Shown: positions 1 to 6,923 of the stretch, piece by piece | Numbering within the stretch: position 1 is the first letter of the stretch | How the letters are laid out: every line of letters starts with the position of its first letter | Assembly (NCBI GenBank): GCA_002389265.1 | Contig: DGOD01000301.1 | Location: 1-9,691, forward strand | Direction: 5' to 3' | Length of the DNA stretch: 9,691 bases | Source: Gammaproteobacteria bacterium UBA4475 | GTDB lineage: Bacteria > Pseudomonadota > Gammaproteobacteria > Pseudomonadales > Azotimanducaceae | Made by a program: the position numbers and the translations under genes | Notes under the pieces: generated by a model | Seen by the model: the letters and a program-made list of their open reading frames with translations, nothing else | Database searches by the model: none | Told to the model about the DNA's origin: nothing

Positions 1-356
1 ACCTCTCTGGCAAGATAACCGCCCAGACTCCAGCCCACCAGTATGACGGGGGCGTTGGTATCCTGTACTTGCTTTCTTACCGCGTCGGTAAGGGTGCGGA
101 TCATCACCATGACATCACCGGTATTGATGCCTTGTTGCCAACCAGCACTGTTATAGCCCAGGTAAGCCAAATACTGGCGCAGTACCAGGGTGGAAAAATC
201 CCCTGCGCCAAAGCCCGGGAAGACTAAAACCCGCTCTCCCTTGCCGCGGACCTGGGTGAGTAAATCTGGGGCATGGAGAAACAGGCGCGGGAACTCCAGC
301 CAGCTGAACGCTTCGTTAAACAAGCGTATATTGGATGGTGGTGAAATGTTATGCAT
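1..356 (-). CDS. Alpha/beta-fold hydrolase, N-terminal part (runs off left edge)
   Basis: This partial gene reads leftward from an ATG at 356 and continues past base 1, giving 118 complete codons (starts MHNISPPSNIRLFNEAF). An in-frame TAG lies four codons upstream, so the ATG is the first possible Met; the ribosome site is weak. Residues 43-52 (VLVFPGFGAG) look like the first core strand and oxyanion-hole loop, and residues 106-113 (ILVGWSLGG region) contain a GxSxG nucleophile elbow with Ser110 as the predicted nucleophile. These are hallmarks of alpha/beta hydrolases such as esterases and lipases. The acid and His of the triad would lie outside the window. No signal peptide or membrane segment is visible, so a cytoplasmic enzyme is likely. 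The substrate cannot be told. It lies 121 bp downstream of the SDR gene on the same strand, with a possible terminator between. Confidence 0.8.
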   Translation of the reverse strand, partial: MHNISPPSNIRLFNEAFSWLEFPRLFLHAPDLLTQVRGKGERVLVFPGFGAGDFSTLVLRQYLAYLGYNSAGWQQGINTGDVMVMIRTLTDAVRKQVQDTNAPVILVGWSLGGYLARE

Positions 357-409
357 AGCTGGCTGCTAGCTCAATGTTGACTGAGTATTGATAGTGAATG
401 CCATGTCTG

Positions 410-457
410 AAAAAAACCAGGTCTGAGGCACTCGGTATCGACCGGTTTAGAGGACCT
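410..457 (-). terminator. Possible Rho-independent terminator after the SDR gene
   Basis: On the minus strand, downstream of the SDR stop, an outer stem AGGTC/GACCT (453-457 with 419-423) encloses an inner CGGT-CGAT-ACCG hairpin (433-444). The outer stem is followed by GG and then seven T residues (complement of the A run at 410-416). The position, between the SDR stop and the hydrolase start, fits a terminator. The outer stem is short with unpaired flanks, so this is tentative. Confidence 0.35.
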
Positions 458-477
458 TTACTCGCTTGGGGCAACGC

Positions 478-1284
478 CTAACCGCGTGGCTCGTTAAACA
501 TCGCCGTGCGGCCGCCGTCAATCACCAGATCGTGGCTGGTGACGAATCGACTGGCATCGCTGGCGAGGTACAGTGCGCCCTCGGCGATATCCACAGCGAG
601 GCCCGCCTGTTGCAATGGTACGGCTTTAGCCAGATTGGCAGTGAGCTTGGCCATTTTGGCTTCGTTTTCGGCGTCGGTGAGCGTGTTGGCTCGGGCCGAG
701 CCACCATAAAATATCGGGGTGGCGATGGCGCCAGGAGAAATGGCGTTGACGCGAATATTTAAGGGGCCCAGTTCAACGCCTGCGAGGCGAGTATAGTGCG
801 AGACGGCAGCCTTAATTGCGGAATAGAGAATGTCGCCCTGAAGGTGTCGAAGGCCAGCAATACTTGAGTTGTTGATAATCGAGCCGCCGCCATTGGCTGT
901 CATTGGGCCAATGGCATGCTTGATGCCAAGAATCACACTGGATAAGAGCAGGCTGACACCATCCTGAATGTGTTCCGGTGTGACGCCTTGCAAGCCTGCG
1001 CCAACTGGTCCACCAGCGTTATTAAAGAGGATGTCGAGTTTGCCGAAATGCTTCACCGTTAGGGCGATGGCGGCGGCAATATCTGCTTCTTGGGTAATAT
1101 CTGCCTTGCTGTAGATCACTTGACTACCCAGGCTGTCAGCGAGCTTTTGGCCTTTTTCTTCCGAGCGACCGACAATGACAACGCGCGCACCTTCGGCTGC
1201 AAATAGTTTGGCGGTGGCCGCCCCGATGCCACTGGTACCGCCTGTAATCAGTGCCACTTTGCCTGCGAGTCTATCAGTCATCAT
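478..1284 (-). CDS. Short-chain dehydrogenase/reductase (classical SDR)
   Basis: A 268-residue NAD(P)-dependent oxidoreductase, complete and of normal length for classical SDRs. Residues 14-21 (TGGTSGIG) form the Gly-rich dinucleotide-binding motif. The second strand ends VVIVGRSEE (35-43) with no acidic residue after the strand, which is compatible with NADP. NNAG is at 88-91, the catalytic Ser at 141, and the YxxxK pair at Tyr154/Lys158. The C-terminus has the usual FVTSHDLVIDGG segment (248-258). The usual tetrad Asn is absent: the aligned stretch 110-122 reads VSLLLSSVILGIK, with Leu113 in its place. Start: a GGAAG sits upstream of adjacent ATG codons at 1284 and 1281; the second has the better spacing (7 nt), so the protein may start MTDRL. 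It lies 41 bp downstream of the helicase gene on the same strand. Substrate unknown; FabG is unlikely because no fatty-acid genes adjoin it. Confidence 0.92.
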   Translation of the reverse strand: MMTDRLAGKVALITGGTSGIGAATAKLFAAEGARVVIVGRSEEKGQKLADSLGSQVIYSKADITQEADIAAAIALTVKHFGKLDILFNNAGGPVGAGLQGVTPEHIQDGVSLLLSSVILGIKHAIGPMTANGGGSIINNSSIAGLRHLQGDILYSAIKAAVSHYTRLAGVELGPLNIRVNAISPGAIATPIFYGGSARANTLTDAENEAKMAKLTANLAKAVPLQQAGLAVDIAEGALYLASDASRFVTSHDLVIDGGRTAMFNEPRG

Positions 1285-1302
1285 TCATCTTCCGTTTCAA
1301 TA

Positions 1303-1326
1303 AGACAGTAAACCGTCAGGCTGTCT
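1303..1326 (-). repeat. Inverted repeat at the helicase 3' end / SDR leader
   Basis: Perfect 6-bp arms AGACAG (1303-1308) and CTGTCT (1321-1326) flank a 12-base loop. The hairpin overlaps the first base of the helicase stop codon complement and sits in the 41-bp gap before the SDR gene. Only TTATT follows on the minus strand, so it is a poor intrinsic terminator; it could slow transcription or protect the mRNA end, or be chance. Confidence 0.35.
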
Positions 1327-3392
1327 CAATTTGTTTTAGCTTGTTTGCGCGCCTTACGTGAGGGCTTGCTGCTCTTCTCGGCCTTGATTTTAGTATCGGC
1401 ATTGCTCTTTTTGACAACCCTGGCCTTCTTTTTGACAGGGCCCATGCCTTCCGTGGGAACAGGTTTGGCATGTTTGGCCTTTACGGGCCTGACTTCCTGA
1501 GTCTCGACGACTTCCGCTGTGATCTTTTTGGCTCTGGTTGGCTTCGGCTTCTCTAGCGGCGCTGCTGGCTCAGTAGGGGCCATGACTTCGGGCTCAGGCT
1601 TTGCGGCGCGGGGCTTGTCGGATCTGGGCTTTTCGGCGCGGGGTGTCTTGCCAGTCTCGACTCGTGGTTTGGCGCGGGTAACCGCTGCAGTGCTGTCTTC
1701 ATTGGTACGCGTAATCTTCATAGCGTGACCGCAAACCCGCACTTTTTTCAAATCGTGAAAGATATCTGCAGGCATACCTGAGGGCAGATCCACATAGCTG
1801 AATTCGTCATGGATATCGATATGGCCAATGTGTGCAGCATCCAATCCCGCCTCATTGGCGATGGCGCCAACGATGTTGCCAGGTTTAACTTCATGCTGGT
1901 GCCCAACCTCAATGCGGAAGCGCTCCAGGCCTTCAGGTGGCTTGCTGTCTCGAGCTCGCCTTGGTGGTCTGGCCTCGCTGCTGCGGGCGGTTCGACCGGG
2001 TCGGTCATTGGGTCGCGCTCGACTGTCTGGCTTATCGTCTCGTTCCGGCCGAGTGTGAGTGGGCTTGTCCGTGATCAACAGATCCCGATCGCCGATGGCC
2101 ATTTTAGCTAATGCAGCGGCAATCTCTAATGCAGGAATATCATGTTCCTGCTGATATTGCTCCATGACGGTACGTAAATAGTCCAACTGCCCGGCGCCGA
2201 GGGTATCAGTGATGGTTTGCTTAAAAGCCGCGATGCGCTTGTTATTCACCATCTCGGTACTGGGAAGTTCCAGTTGCTCGATCTTCTGTCGAGTGGCGCG
2301 TTCAATAGCCGACAGCATTCGAGTCTCACGGGGCGCGACAAATAGAATCGCTTCACCGCGTCGCCCGGCGCGGCCGGTTCGACCGATTCGGTGGATATAG
2401 GCTTCAGTATCGTAGGGAATATCGTAGTTCACGACATGACTGATACGGTCGACGTCTAAGCCTCTGGCGGCTACATCGGTGGCGACGAGAATATCAAGGG
2501 AGCCGTTTTTCAGCCGCTTGATCATGTCTTCACGGGATTTCTGTACCATGTCGCCGTTCAGTGCCGAGGCGGAATAGCCTCTGGCCTCGAGTCGCTGGGC
2601 TAATTCGGTGGTTGCCAACTTGGTCCGCACGAAAATTAGCATGGCATCGAATGGCTCAACTTCAAGAATCCGGGTGAGCGCATCCAGCTTATGGGCATTG
2701 CTCACCAACCAGTAGCGCTGGGTAATGGTTTCGGCGGTGGCAGTCAGAGACTTGATTTCGACGACCTCGGGATCCCGCAGATATTTCTGTGAAATACGTT
2801 TAACTTCTTTGGGCATGGTCGCCGAAAACAAAGCCATTTGTCGCTCTTTTGGCATCTGCTCAAGAATCCACTCGACATCGTCAAGAAAGCCCATGCGTAA
2901 CATCTCATCCGCTTCATCGAGGACCAAGGCTCGCAGACCTGATAGGTCGAGTGTGCGCTTGCGAATATGATCCATTATTCGTCCAGGTGTGCCGACGATG
3001 ACATGTACGCCACGTTTTAACTGACGAATCTGGCCGGAATATTCCTGGCCGCCGTAGATCGGCAAAACATGGAAGCCTTTCATATGAGAGGCATAGCGTT
3101 GTAGTGCTTCGGCAACTTGAATGGCTAGTTCGCGGGTTGGGGTCAGCACCATCAATTGAACATGATTGTCTGTAACATCAACGCGGGATAACAGGGGTAA
3201 ACCAAAAGCAGCGGTTTTTCCCGTGCCGGTCGGTGCATTGCCCAGCACATCGGTGCCGGCCATTAGCAACGGAATCGTCTTTGCCTGGATCGGTGACGGG
3301 GTTTCATACCCCACTTCATCCAACGCCTTAAGGAGCTCGGTGGGCAGGTTGAGATCACGAAATGTGGTGATCACTGGGATGGTTTCGGGCAT
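1326..3392 (-). CDS. deaD: DEAD-box ATP-dependent RNA helicase, DeaD/CsdA type
   Basis: An RNA helicase of 688 residues from the ATG at 3392. Numbered from that Met, it has a Q motif (GYETPSPIQ, about 28-36), motif I NAPTGTGKT (52-60), PTREL (85-89), TPGR (135-138), DEAD (159-162), SAT (190-192), a second RecA domain with ARGLDV (309-314) and HRIGRTGR (334-341). A helical region and an Arg/Asp/Pro-rich linker (about 445-490) follow, then a DbpA-type RNA-binding domain (about 492-563) and a Lys/Ala/Pro-rich basic tail (564-688). This order is that of DeaD/CsdA, which remodels structured RNA in ribosome assembly and at low temperature. The frame is open to a TTG at 3407 (693 residues), but the ATG at 3392 has GGAA about 6 nt upstream while the TTG has no ribosome site, so I chose the ATG. 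Motif I has Pro where most relatives have Gln (AQTGTGKT). Confidence 0.93.
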   Translation of the reverse strand: MPETIPVITTFRDLNLPTELLKALDEVGYETPSPIQAKTIPLLMAGTDVLGNAPTGTGKTAAFGLPLLSRVDVTDNHVQLMVLTPTRELAIQVAEALQRYASHMKGFHVLPIYGGQEYSGQIRQLKRGVHVIVGTPGRIMDHIRKRTLDLSGLRALVLDEADEMLRMGFLDDVEWILEQMPKERQMALFSATMPKEVKRISQKYLRDPEVVEIKSLTATAETITQRYWLVSNAHKLDALTRILEVEPFDAMLIFVRTKLATTELAQRLEARGYSASALNGDMVQKSREDMIKRLKNGSLDILVATDVAARGLDVDRISHVVNYDIPYDTEAYIHRIGRTGRAGRRGEAILFVAPRETRMLSAIERATRQKIEQLELPSTEMVNNKRIAAFKQTITDTLGAGQLDYLRTVMEQYQQEHDIPALEIAAALAKMAIGDRDLLITDKPTHTRPERDDKPDSRARPNDRPGRTARSSEARPPRRARDSKPPEGLERFRIEVGHQHEVKPGNIVGAIANEAGLDAAHIGHIDIHDEFSYVDLPSGMPADIFHDLKKVRVCGHAMKITRTNEDSTAAVTRAKPRVETGKTPRAEKPRSDKPRAAKPEPEVMAPTEPAAPLEKPKPTRAKKITAEVVETQEVRPVKAKHAKPVPTEGMGPVKKKARVVKKSNADTKIKAEKSSKPSRKARKQAKTN

Positions 3393-3445
3393 AGGGGTTC
3401 CAGGCAAAAAAGACTAACGCGGATAAATGGGGTGGTTGGGGCGCG

Positions 3446-3473
3446 AGTATAGGGTTCTGAGGTTCGAATACAA
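3446..3473 (-). promoter_or_regulatory. Possible sigma-70 promoter for the helicase gene
   Basis: On the minus strand, TATACT (3451-3446; 5 of 6 matches to TATAAT) lies 16 bp downstream of TTGTAT (3473-3468; TTG conserved only). Transcription would start near 3439 and leave a leader of about 46 nt before the ATG at 3392. It falls in the 118-bp gap after the formyltransferase stop, where a promoter is expected. The weak -35 keeps confidence low. Confidence 0.35.
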
Positions 3474-3510
3474 CACTTTATAGCTAAAAACATGAGTATT
3501 TTCCAGTTTC

Positions 3511-4299
3511 TCACGGGCAGGAAAGTAGAGATTGCACATCACTATCAAACAGCTTCAAGCCTTGTTTGAAAAAGCGCCCTAGATCCGCATCGGTCGGAAA
3601 GGTGTGATAGGTGCCAACCGGCAGTTGTGGCTTGCAATTGACGGGCTCGCCGAAGTGCAACAGTTCAATGTTTTTGATGATGGTTTTACAGCCGTCAGCA
3701 TAGAGATTGAGCACGTGCCAGAGGTATGAGCGCTGGCGATCAACCGGCAGGCGAGTGGTGCTGATAATGCGCCCGGTATCGATGCTGCTGTCGTCGATAT
3801 AGTGGAGGGTAGTGCCGAGTTCTGAAGCACCATTGAGCAGGCCCCAGAAAGAAGCCATGACACCGCGGTAGTCGGGCAGAGGACCTGAATGCAGGTTGAT
3901 GATGCCGTGTCTGGGCAGAGCAATCACAGGCTGCCGCAGAATGACGCCATAACGGATAGAGACGATTAGATCAGGTTTGTCCGCAGCCAAAATGCTTTGG
4001 CCTGCGAGAGAGTTGATATGATTTAAGGTGTTGATGGGCCTACCGATCAGTCGGCCAAGGGCGCTGAATGATTGCAGTCTCGAGTCAGTGCTCGTGTGGC
4101 TATCCGATACATCGCTGAGGCTCTGCAATAGTGCTCGTTCAAATGACTGTAGGGCTTCTAGCGCCTGTGGTTTTGTGCCGACTTTGCCAACTCTGGATGA
4201 CAAGTACACTGTGATGCGATGATCTTTAAGTTTGGGTAATAACAGGTTCAAGGCGAGATTGCTGGCGATGTCGTGGTTGGCTAGTAGCGTAATATTCAC
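3511..4299 (-). CDS. Formyltransferase-family protein (10-formyl-THF type), substrate unknown
   Basis: A 262-residue protein starting at a GTG (4299), with AGGA about 10 nt upstream and no in-frame ATG nearby. The core at 133-178 (IINLHSGPLPDYRG followed by ...IDDSSIDTGRII) matches the folate-binding and catalytic segment of formyltransferases: Asn135, His137 and Asp174 correspond to the Asn-His-Asp triad of Fmt and PurN, and LPDYRG corresponds to the LLPxYRG loop. The N-terminus (MNITLLANHD) looks like the first strand of the fold. It is shorter than Fmt (about 315 residues) and longer than PurN (about 212), and residues 35-100 are unlike either, so neither name fits. Relatives include sugar-nucleotide N-formyltransferases, but no sugar or surface-polysaccharide genes adjoin it. 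Predicted cytoplasmic. It is flanked by gaps of 194 bp upstream and 118 bp downstream, so it is probably transcribed alone. Confidence 0.82.
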   Translation of the reverse strand: MNITLLANHDIASNLALNLLLPKLKDHRITVYLSSRVGKVGTKPQALEALQSFERALLQSLSDVSDSHTSTDSRLQSFSALGRLIGRPINTLNHINSLAGQSILAADKPDLIVSIRYGVILRQPVIALPRHGIINLHSGPLPDYRGVMASFWGLLNGASELGTTLHYIDDSSIDTGRIISTTRLPVDRQRSYLWHVLNLYADGCKTIIKNIELLHFGEPVNCKPQLPVGTYHTFPTDADLGRFFKQGLKLFDSDVQSLLSCP

Positions 4300-4384
4300 G
4301 AAAAAATTGTCCTGTGGTCATTGCGATGAACGTGGCTGTGCCATCAGAGTGTGGGCCGAGTACTCTGCGATAGCCAAGAAACTG

Positions 4385-4411
4385 CAGATTCTACTATAAG
4401 TGTAGATTCTG
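4385..4411. repeat. Imperfect 10-bp inverted repeat upstream of the formyltransferase gene
   Basis: The left arm CAGATTCTAC (4385-4394) and right arm GTAGATTCTG (4402-4411) pair with one mismatch around the 7-base loop TATAAGT. The same arms also carry a 7-bp direct repeat, AGATTCT (4386-4392 and 4404-4410). On the minus strand, TATAGT (4398-4393; 5 of 6 to a -10 box) lies inside the element, about 94 bp before the formyltransferase start, though no -35 is recognisable. An operator overlapping a promoter is the simplest reading. No T tract follows on either strand, so it is not an intrinsic terminator. The rest of the 194-bp gap (4300-4493) shows nothing I recognise. Confidence 0.55.
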
Positions 4412-4493
4412 ATTAATCCTCAGTGAGATGATTCGGCTCGCTGCATAGTCTCTCTAGCAGATGAATGTCTGTCTAGTATCGTCACCGCTGTGG

Positions 4494-5114
4494 TTAGTCG
4501 AAAGCCCAGTTCTGCAGAATGCTCATGGAGATGCGGTACTCACGGAAATCAAGTATCACGCCATCTTCGGTAATTTCGACTAGCAGTAATTCTGGGGCAA
4601 TATACTCGTCTTCCCGCATCATTTGGCCATTGATGTTGACCAGCCGAAAATCATCAGAATACAGGTGGCTGGAGAATACCAGATCAGGAATTTGGCGCTG
4701 GATGTCTTCAGGAAGCTCACTGATTCGTTGCGGGGCAATAATTCGGTTTGAATCCAGACCAGTAAAGTCTGCTGCTGTAATGCGTTGCTCAGCCTCGAAC
4801 AATGGCTGCGGGTTGTGTTTGGGTTCGACCAGTTTCGTAGTGCTACCTGTCGTCGACGCGTCAACCAGCGGCGCAAATGGTTCAGCTGGGATGATTGATG
4901 CTGTGGTCAAGACAGGGTGTTTGTCGTCGGTTTGGAAAACCCATAACCCGAGGCCGACGAAATTCAGTATAACCAAACATAAAGTGATGGCGATCCAAGG
5001 CATTTTACGAATCAATGAGGGTTGATTTGTTGGATGCACTGTCATCAGATCCGGTGTGCTCTGACTCTTTCGCTGTTGCTCGGATTTTTGTAAAGCATCA
5101 AGGATATAGGACAT
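4494..5114 (-). CDS. gspB: Type II secretion accessory protein GspB (ExeB/PulB family)
   Basis: A 206-residue bitopic inner-membrane protein. The first residues (MSYILDALQKSEQQR) are the conserved cytoplasmic start of GspB/ExeB proteins. One hydrophobic segment spans about 40-60, followed by a variable Pro/Thr-rich periplasmic linker (about 62-125). The C-terminal domain (about 130-200: ISELPEDIQRQIPDLVFSSHLYS, NINGQMMREDE, ELLLVEITEDGVILDF) is the periplasmic T2SSB domain. In Aeromonas the ExeA-ExeB complex is required to assemble the secretin ExeD in the outer membrane. The ATG shares its A with the gspA stop (TGATG), which indicates translational coupling; GGAG lies about 10 nt upstream. 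No other type II secretion genes are in view, as is common because gspAB often sits apart from the main cluster. A TAA ends the gene at 4494. Confidence 0.93.
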   Translation of the reverse strand: MSYILDALQKSEQQRKSQSTPDLMTVHPTNQPSLIRKMPWIAITLCLVILNFVGLGLWVFQTDDKHPVLTTASIIPAEPFAPLVDASTTGSTTKLVEPKHNPQPLFEAEQRITAADFTGLDSNRIIAPQRISELPEDIQRQIPDLVFSSHLYSDDFRLVNINGQMMREDEYIAPELLLVEITEDGVILDFREYRISMSILQNWAFD

Positions 5115-6775
5115 CAGTGACGGACTCCGGCGTTCAAGAACGGGATATCATTCCCAACGATACTGTTGAGTTGAATCCAGGTGCGGGCGCCCACCAGGCC
5201 GTCGGGATCAATGCCAGAGGTTCGTTGGAAATTCTTGATCCGCCGTTCCAGATTTAAGTCGAATAAAAATCCGACCTCTCCTGTGGGCTTGCCGGTATCT
5301 ATGAAACTCAAGGTGTTTAGCAGTGCGTCAACACTGGTGCCGGAATCCCCGAGTTTCAGGGGTTGCTGATAGTTCGGTGGTGAACGCCAAAGCACGATGC
5401 TGTCTAAACGGCCCGCTGCTGCCAAGTCGCTTCTGGCAACTCGGACTTCCGCGTCACCGACTTGAAGTAGCGCATCGTCAGCGTCCAACTGCTTGAGTGT
5501 CACCCAACGTGGCGAATTTGCATCGCCTAGATCTACTGTGCCTAAATTCACGGCTAAAGGACGATTCATATGCGCTATCTCTGCCAGCTCTAGTTCTGCC
5601 TGGAAACAACTCAGACCTAGATCCAGAGCCGACTGGCAGATTGCCTGAGTGGTGTCTGCTGGCAGTTCTGCAGTCCAGATGCTGAGTACATTCAGCAATG
5701 CGGGTTCAGAACTGCTGTGGCCGCTGAGGCTGTCCAATGACTGCCTGATAAAGGCGGGTAAGCGCTGACTAGGCGTGTCTGAAACCGTCACTTGCGGTGG
5801 CAGGATGTCGGCTGACGGACTCAGTTGCGGTACTTGAGGCGGTGTGGGGGCGGTGATGGGGATGGGGGTATATTGCTCAGAGATAAAGACCATGCCGCCG
5901 AGAATGAGCAGCAGCGCGCCCAGCAAAGCCATAGATTTTTTTATCCGCGGTTTGCTGGTCCGACTGTCTGATTGCCCCAACACCTCTTGAGCCGCTTTGG
6001 TAACGATCGCCGGGTTCACGCGAGGTTGATTTTCCACATAGGCACCCAGTAGGGCGCGATCGCAAATCAGATTGATCAGCCGGGGTATACCTCCAGAAAT
6101 TCGGTAGATTCGACGCACGCTGGCGGTTGTGAAAAGTGGTTGGTTGCCGCCTGCGACCGTAATGCGATGTTGGATGTATTCTGCGACCTCTCGTGAATTC
6201 AAGGCGTCGAGATGAAAGCGGGCAGTGACCCGTTGCGACAGTTGACGTAATTCCTGTTGCCCGAGCAGGCTCAACAATTCAGGCTGGCCGAGCAGGATAA
6301 TCTGGAGTAATTTTCGCTGGTTAGTTTCCAGATTGGTTAGTAGTCGAAGTTGCTCAAGGACATCAACTGCCAGGTTCTGGGCTTCGTCGATGATGAGAAT
6401 GGCTTTGCGGCCTGCTTGATGACTATCCAGTAAGAATAAATTGAGCTTGTCTACCAGCGTTTTTATGCTGGCCTCAGTACCATAGTTAATATTGAACTCA
6501 TCGCAGATCGTCGCCAGTAGCTCTAGCGCGGTTTGTTTCGGGTTCAGCACCATGGCGATGTCGACGTCACTGGGTATCTGCGCTAACAGGCAACGGCAGA
6601 CTGTGGTTTTGCCAGTGCCGACCTCACCGGTAAGTAAGATAAAGCCACCGTCGCTCTTGACCCCATATAGCAGGTGCGCAAGTGCCTCGCGATGGCGAGT
6701 GCTCATATACAAGTACTGTGGATTCGGTGCGATGGAAAACGGCGAATCCTGCAACCCAAAATAATGTTTATACAT
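5114..6775 (-). CDS. gspA: Type II secretion ATPase GspA (ExeA family)
   Basis: A 553-residue protein with the full ExeA architecture. The N-terminal AAA+ ATPase begins MYKHYFGLQDSPFSIAPNP, typical of the family, with Walker A GEVGTGKTT (50-58), Walker B LIIDEAQ (127-133) and LLGQPEL (161-167), then a lid domain to about 265. A basic stretch and one membrane segment (about 281-298) follow. The periplasmic part has a Pro-rich linker (305-340), a segment at about 363-468 resembling the degenerate peptidase C39-like domain of GspA proteins, and a peptidoglycan-binding domain at about 475-538 (LGDSGTSVDALL, FQRTSGIDPDGLVGARTW). The known role is ATP-driven remodelling of the cell wall contact so that the secretin can assemble, together with GspB encoded immediately downstream. 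The ATG at 6775 has no strong ribosome site but gives the conserved start. The 148-bp gap to the divergent lipoprotein gene should hold its promoter. Confidence 0.95.
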   Translation of the reverse strand: MYKHYFGLQDSPFSIAPNPQYLYMSTRHREALAHLLYGVKSDGGFILLTGEVGTGKTTVCRCLLAQIPSDVDIAMVLNPKQTALELLATICDEFNINYGTEASIKTLVDKLNLFLLDSHQAGRKAILIIDEAQNLAVDVLEQLRLLTNLETNQRKLLQIILLGQPELLSLLGQQELRQLSQRVTARFHLDALNSREVAEYIQHRITVAGGNQPLFTTASVRRIYRISGGIPRLINLICDRALLGAYVENQPRVNPAIVTKAAQEVLGQSDSRTSKPRIKKSMALLGALLLILGGMVFISEQYTPIPITAPTPPQVPQLSPSADILPPQVTVSDTPSQRLPAFIRQSLDSLSGHSSSEPALLNVLSIWTAELPADTTQAICQSALDLGLSCFQAELELAEIAHMNRPLAVNLGTVDLGDANSPRWVTLKQLDADDALLQVGDAEVRVARSDLAAAGRLDSIVLWRSPPNYQQPLKLGDSGTSVDALLNTLSFIDTGKPTGEVGFLFDLNLERRIKNFQRTSGIDPDGLVGARTWIQLNSIVGNDIPFLNAGVRH

Positions 6776-6923
6776 TCAATAAAACTTTAGCAATGAAGGC
6801 TGAATGGAAAATCGCTCTGGTATCAGCCGCAGGATATCAGGGCGCGCCGGTCTGGCCAACCGCTATAGTCGGGGCTAAGCTGACAATGGTGGGTGAAATC
6901 GATAAAAAGCAGGTGCCAAGAGT
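6776..6923. promoter_or_regulatory. Divergent intergenic region between gspA and the lipoprotein gene
   Basis: These 148 bp separate two divergent starts, so promoters for both are expected here. On the plus strand a TATAGT at 6864-6869 could be a -10 box, but no acceptable -35 lies 16-18 bp upstream. On the minus strand only AT-rich sequence near 6776-6795 is suggestive. No operator-like repeat was seen. A reading frame crossing the region is judged spurious. Confidence 0.3.

Noticed and set aside
466..762. A 98-codon plus-strand frame antisense to the SDR 3' end
   Set aside because: No ribosome site, no family features, and it overlaps a well-supported gene.
1303..1326. Intrinsic terminator between the helicase and SDR genes
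   Set aside because: The 6-bp stem has a 12-base loop and only TTATT after it, too weak to call; kept as an inverted repeat.
3393..3407. TTG start for the helicase
   Set aside because: No ribosome site precedes it, while the ATG five codons downstream has GGAA at suitable spacing.
4385..4411. CRISPR array at the Cas12a-like hairpin
   Set aside because: There is only one copy and no spacer-repeat periodicity, so it is listed as a single inverted repeat and not as an array.
4519..5025. A 168-codon plus-strand reading frame
   Set aside because: It lies wholly antisense to gspB, whose family match is clear; the translation is Ser/Arg-rich with no domain, typical of a shadow frame.
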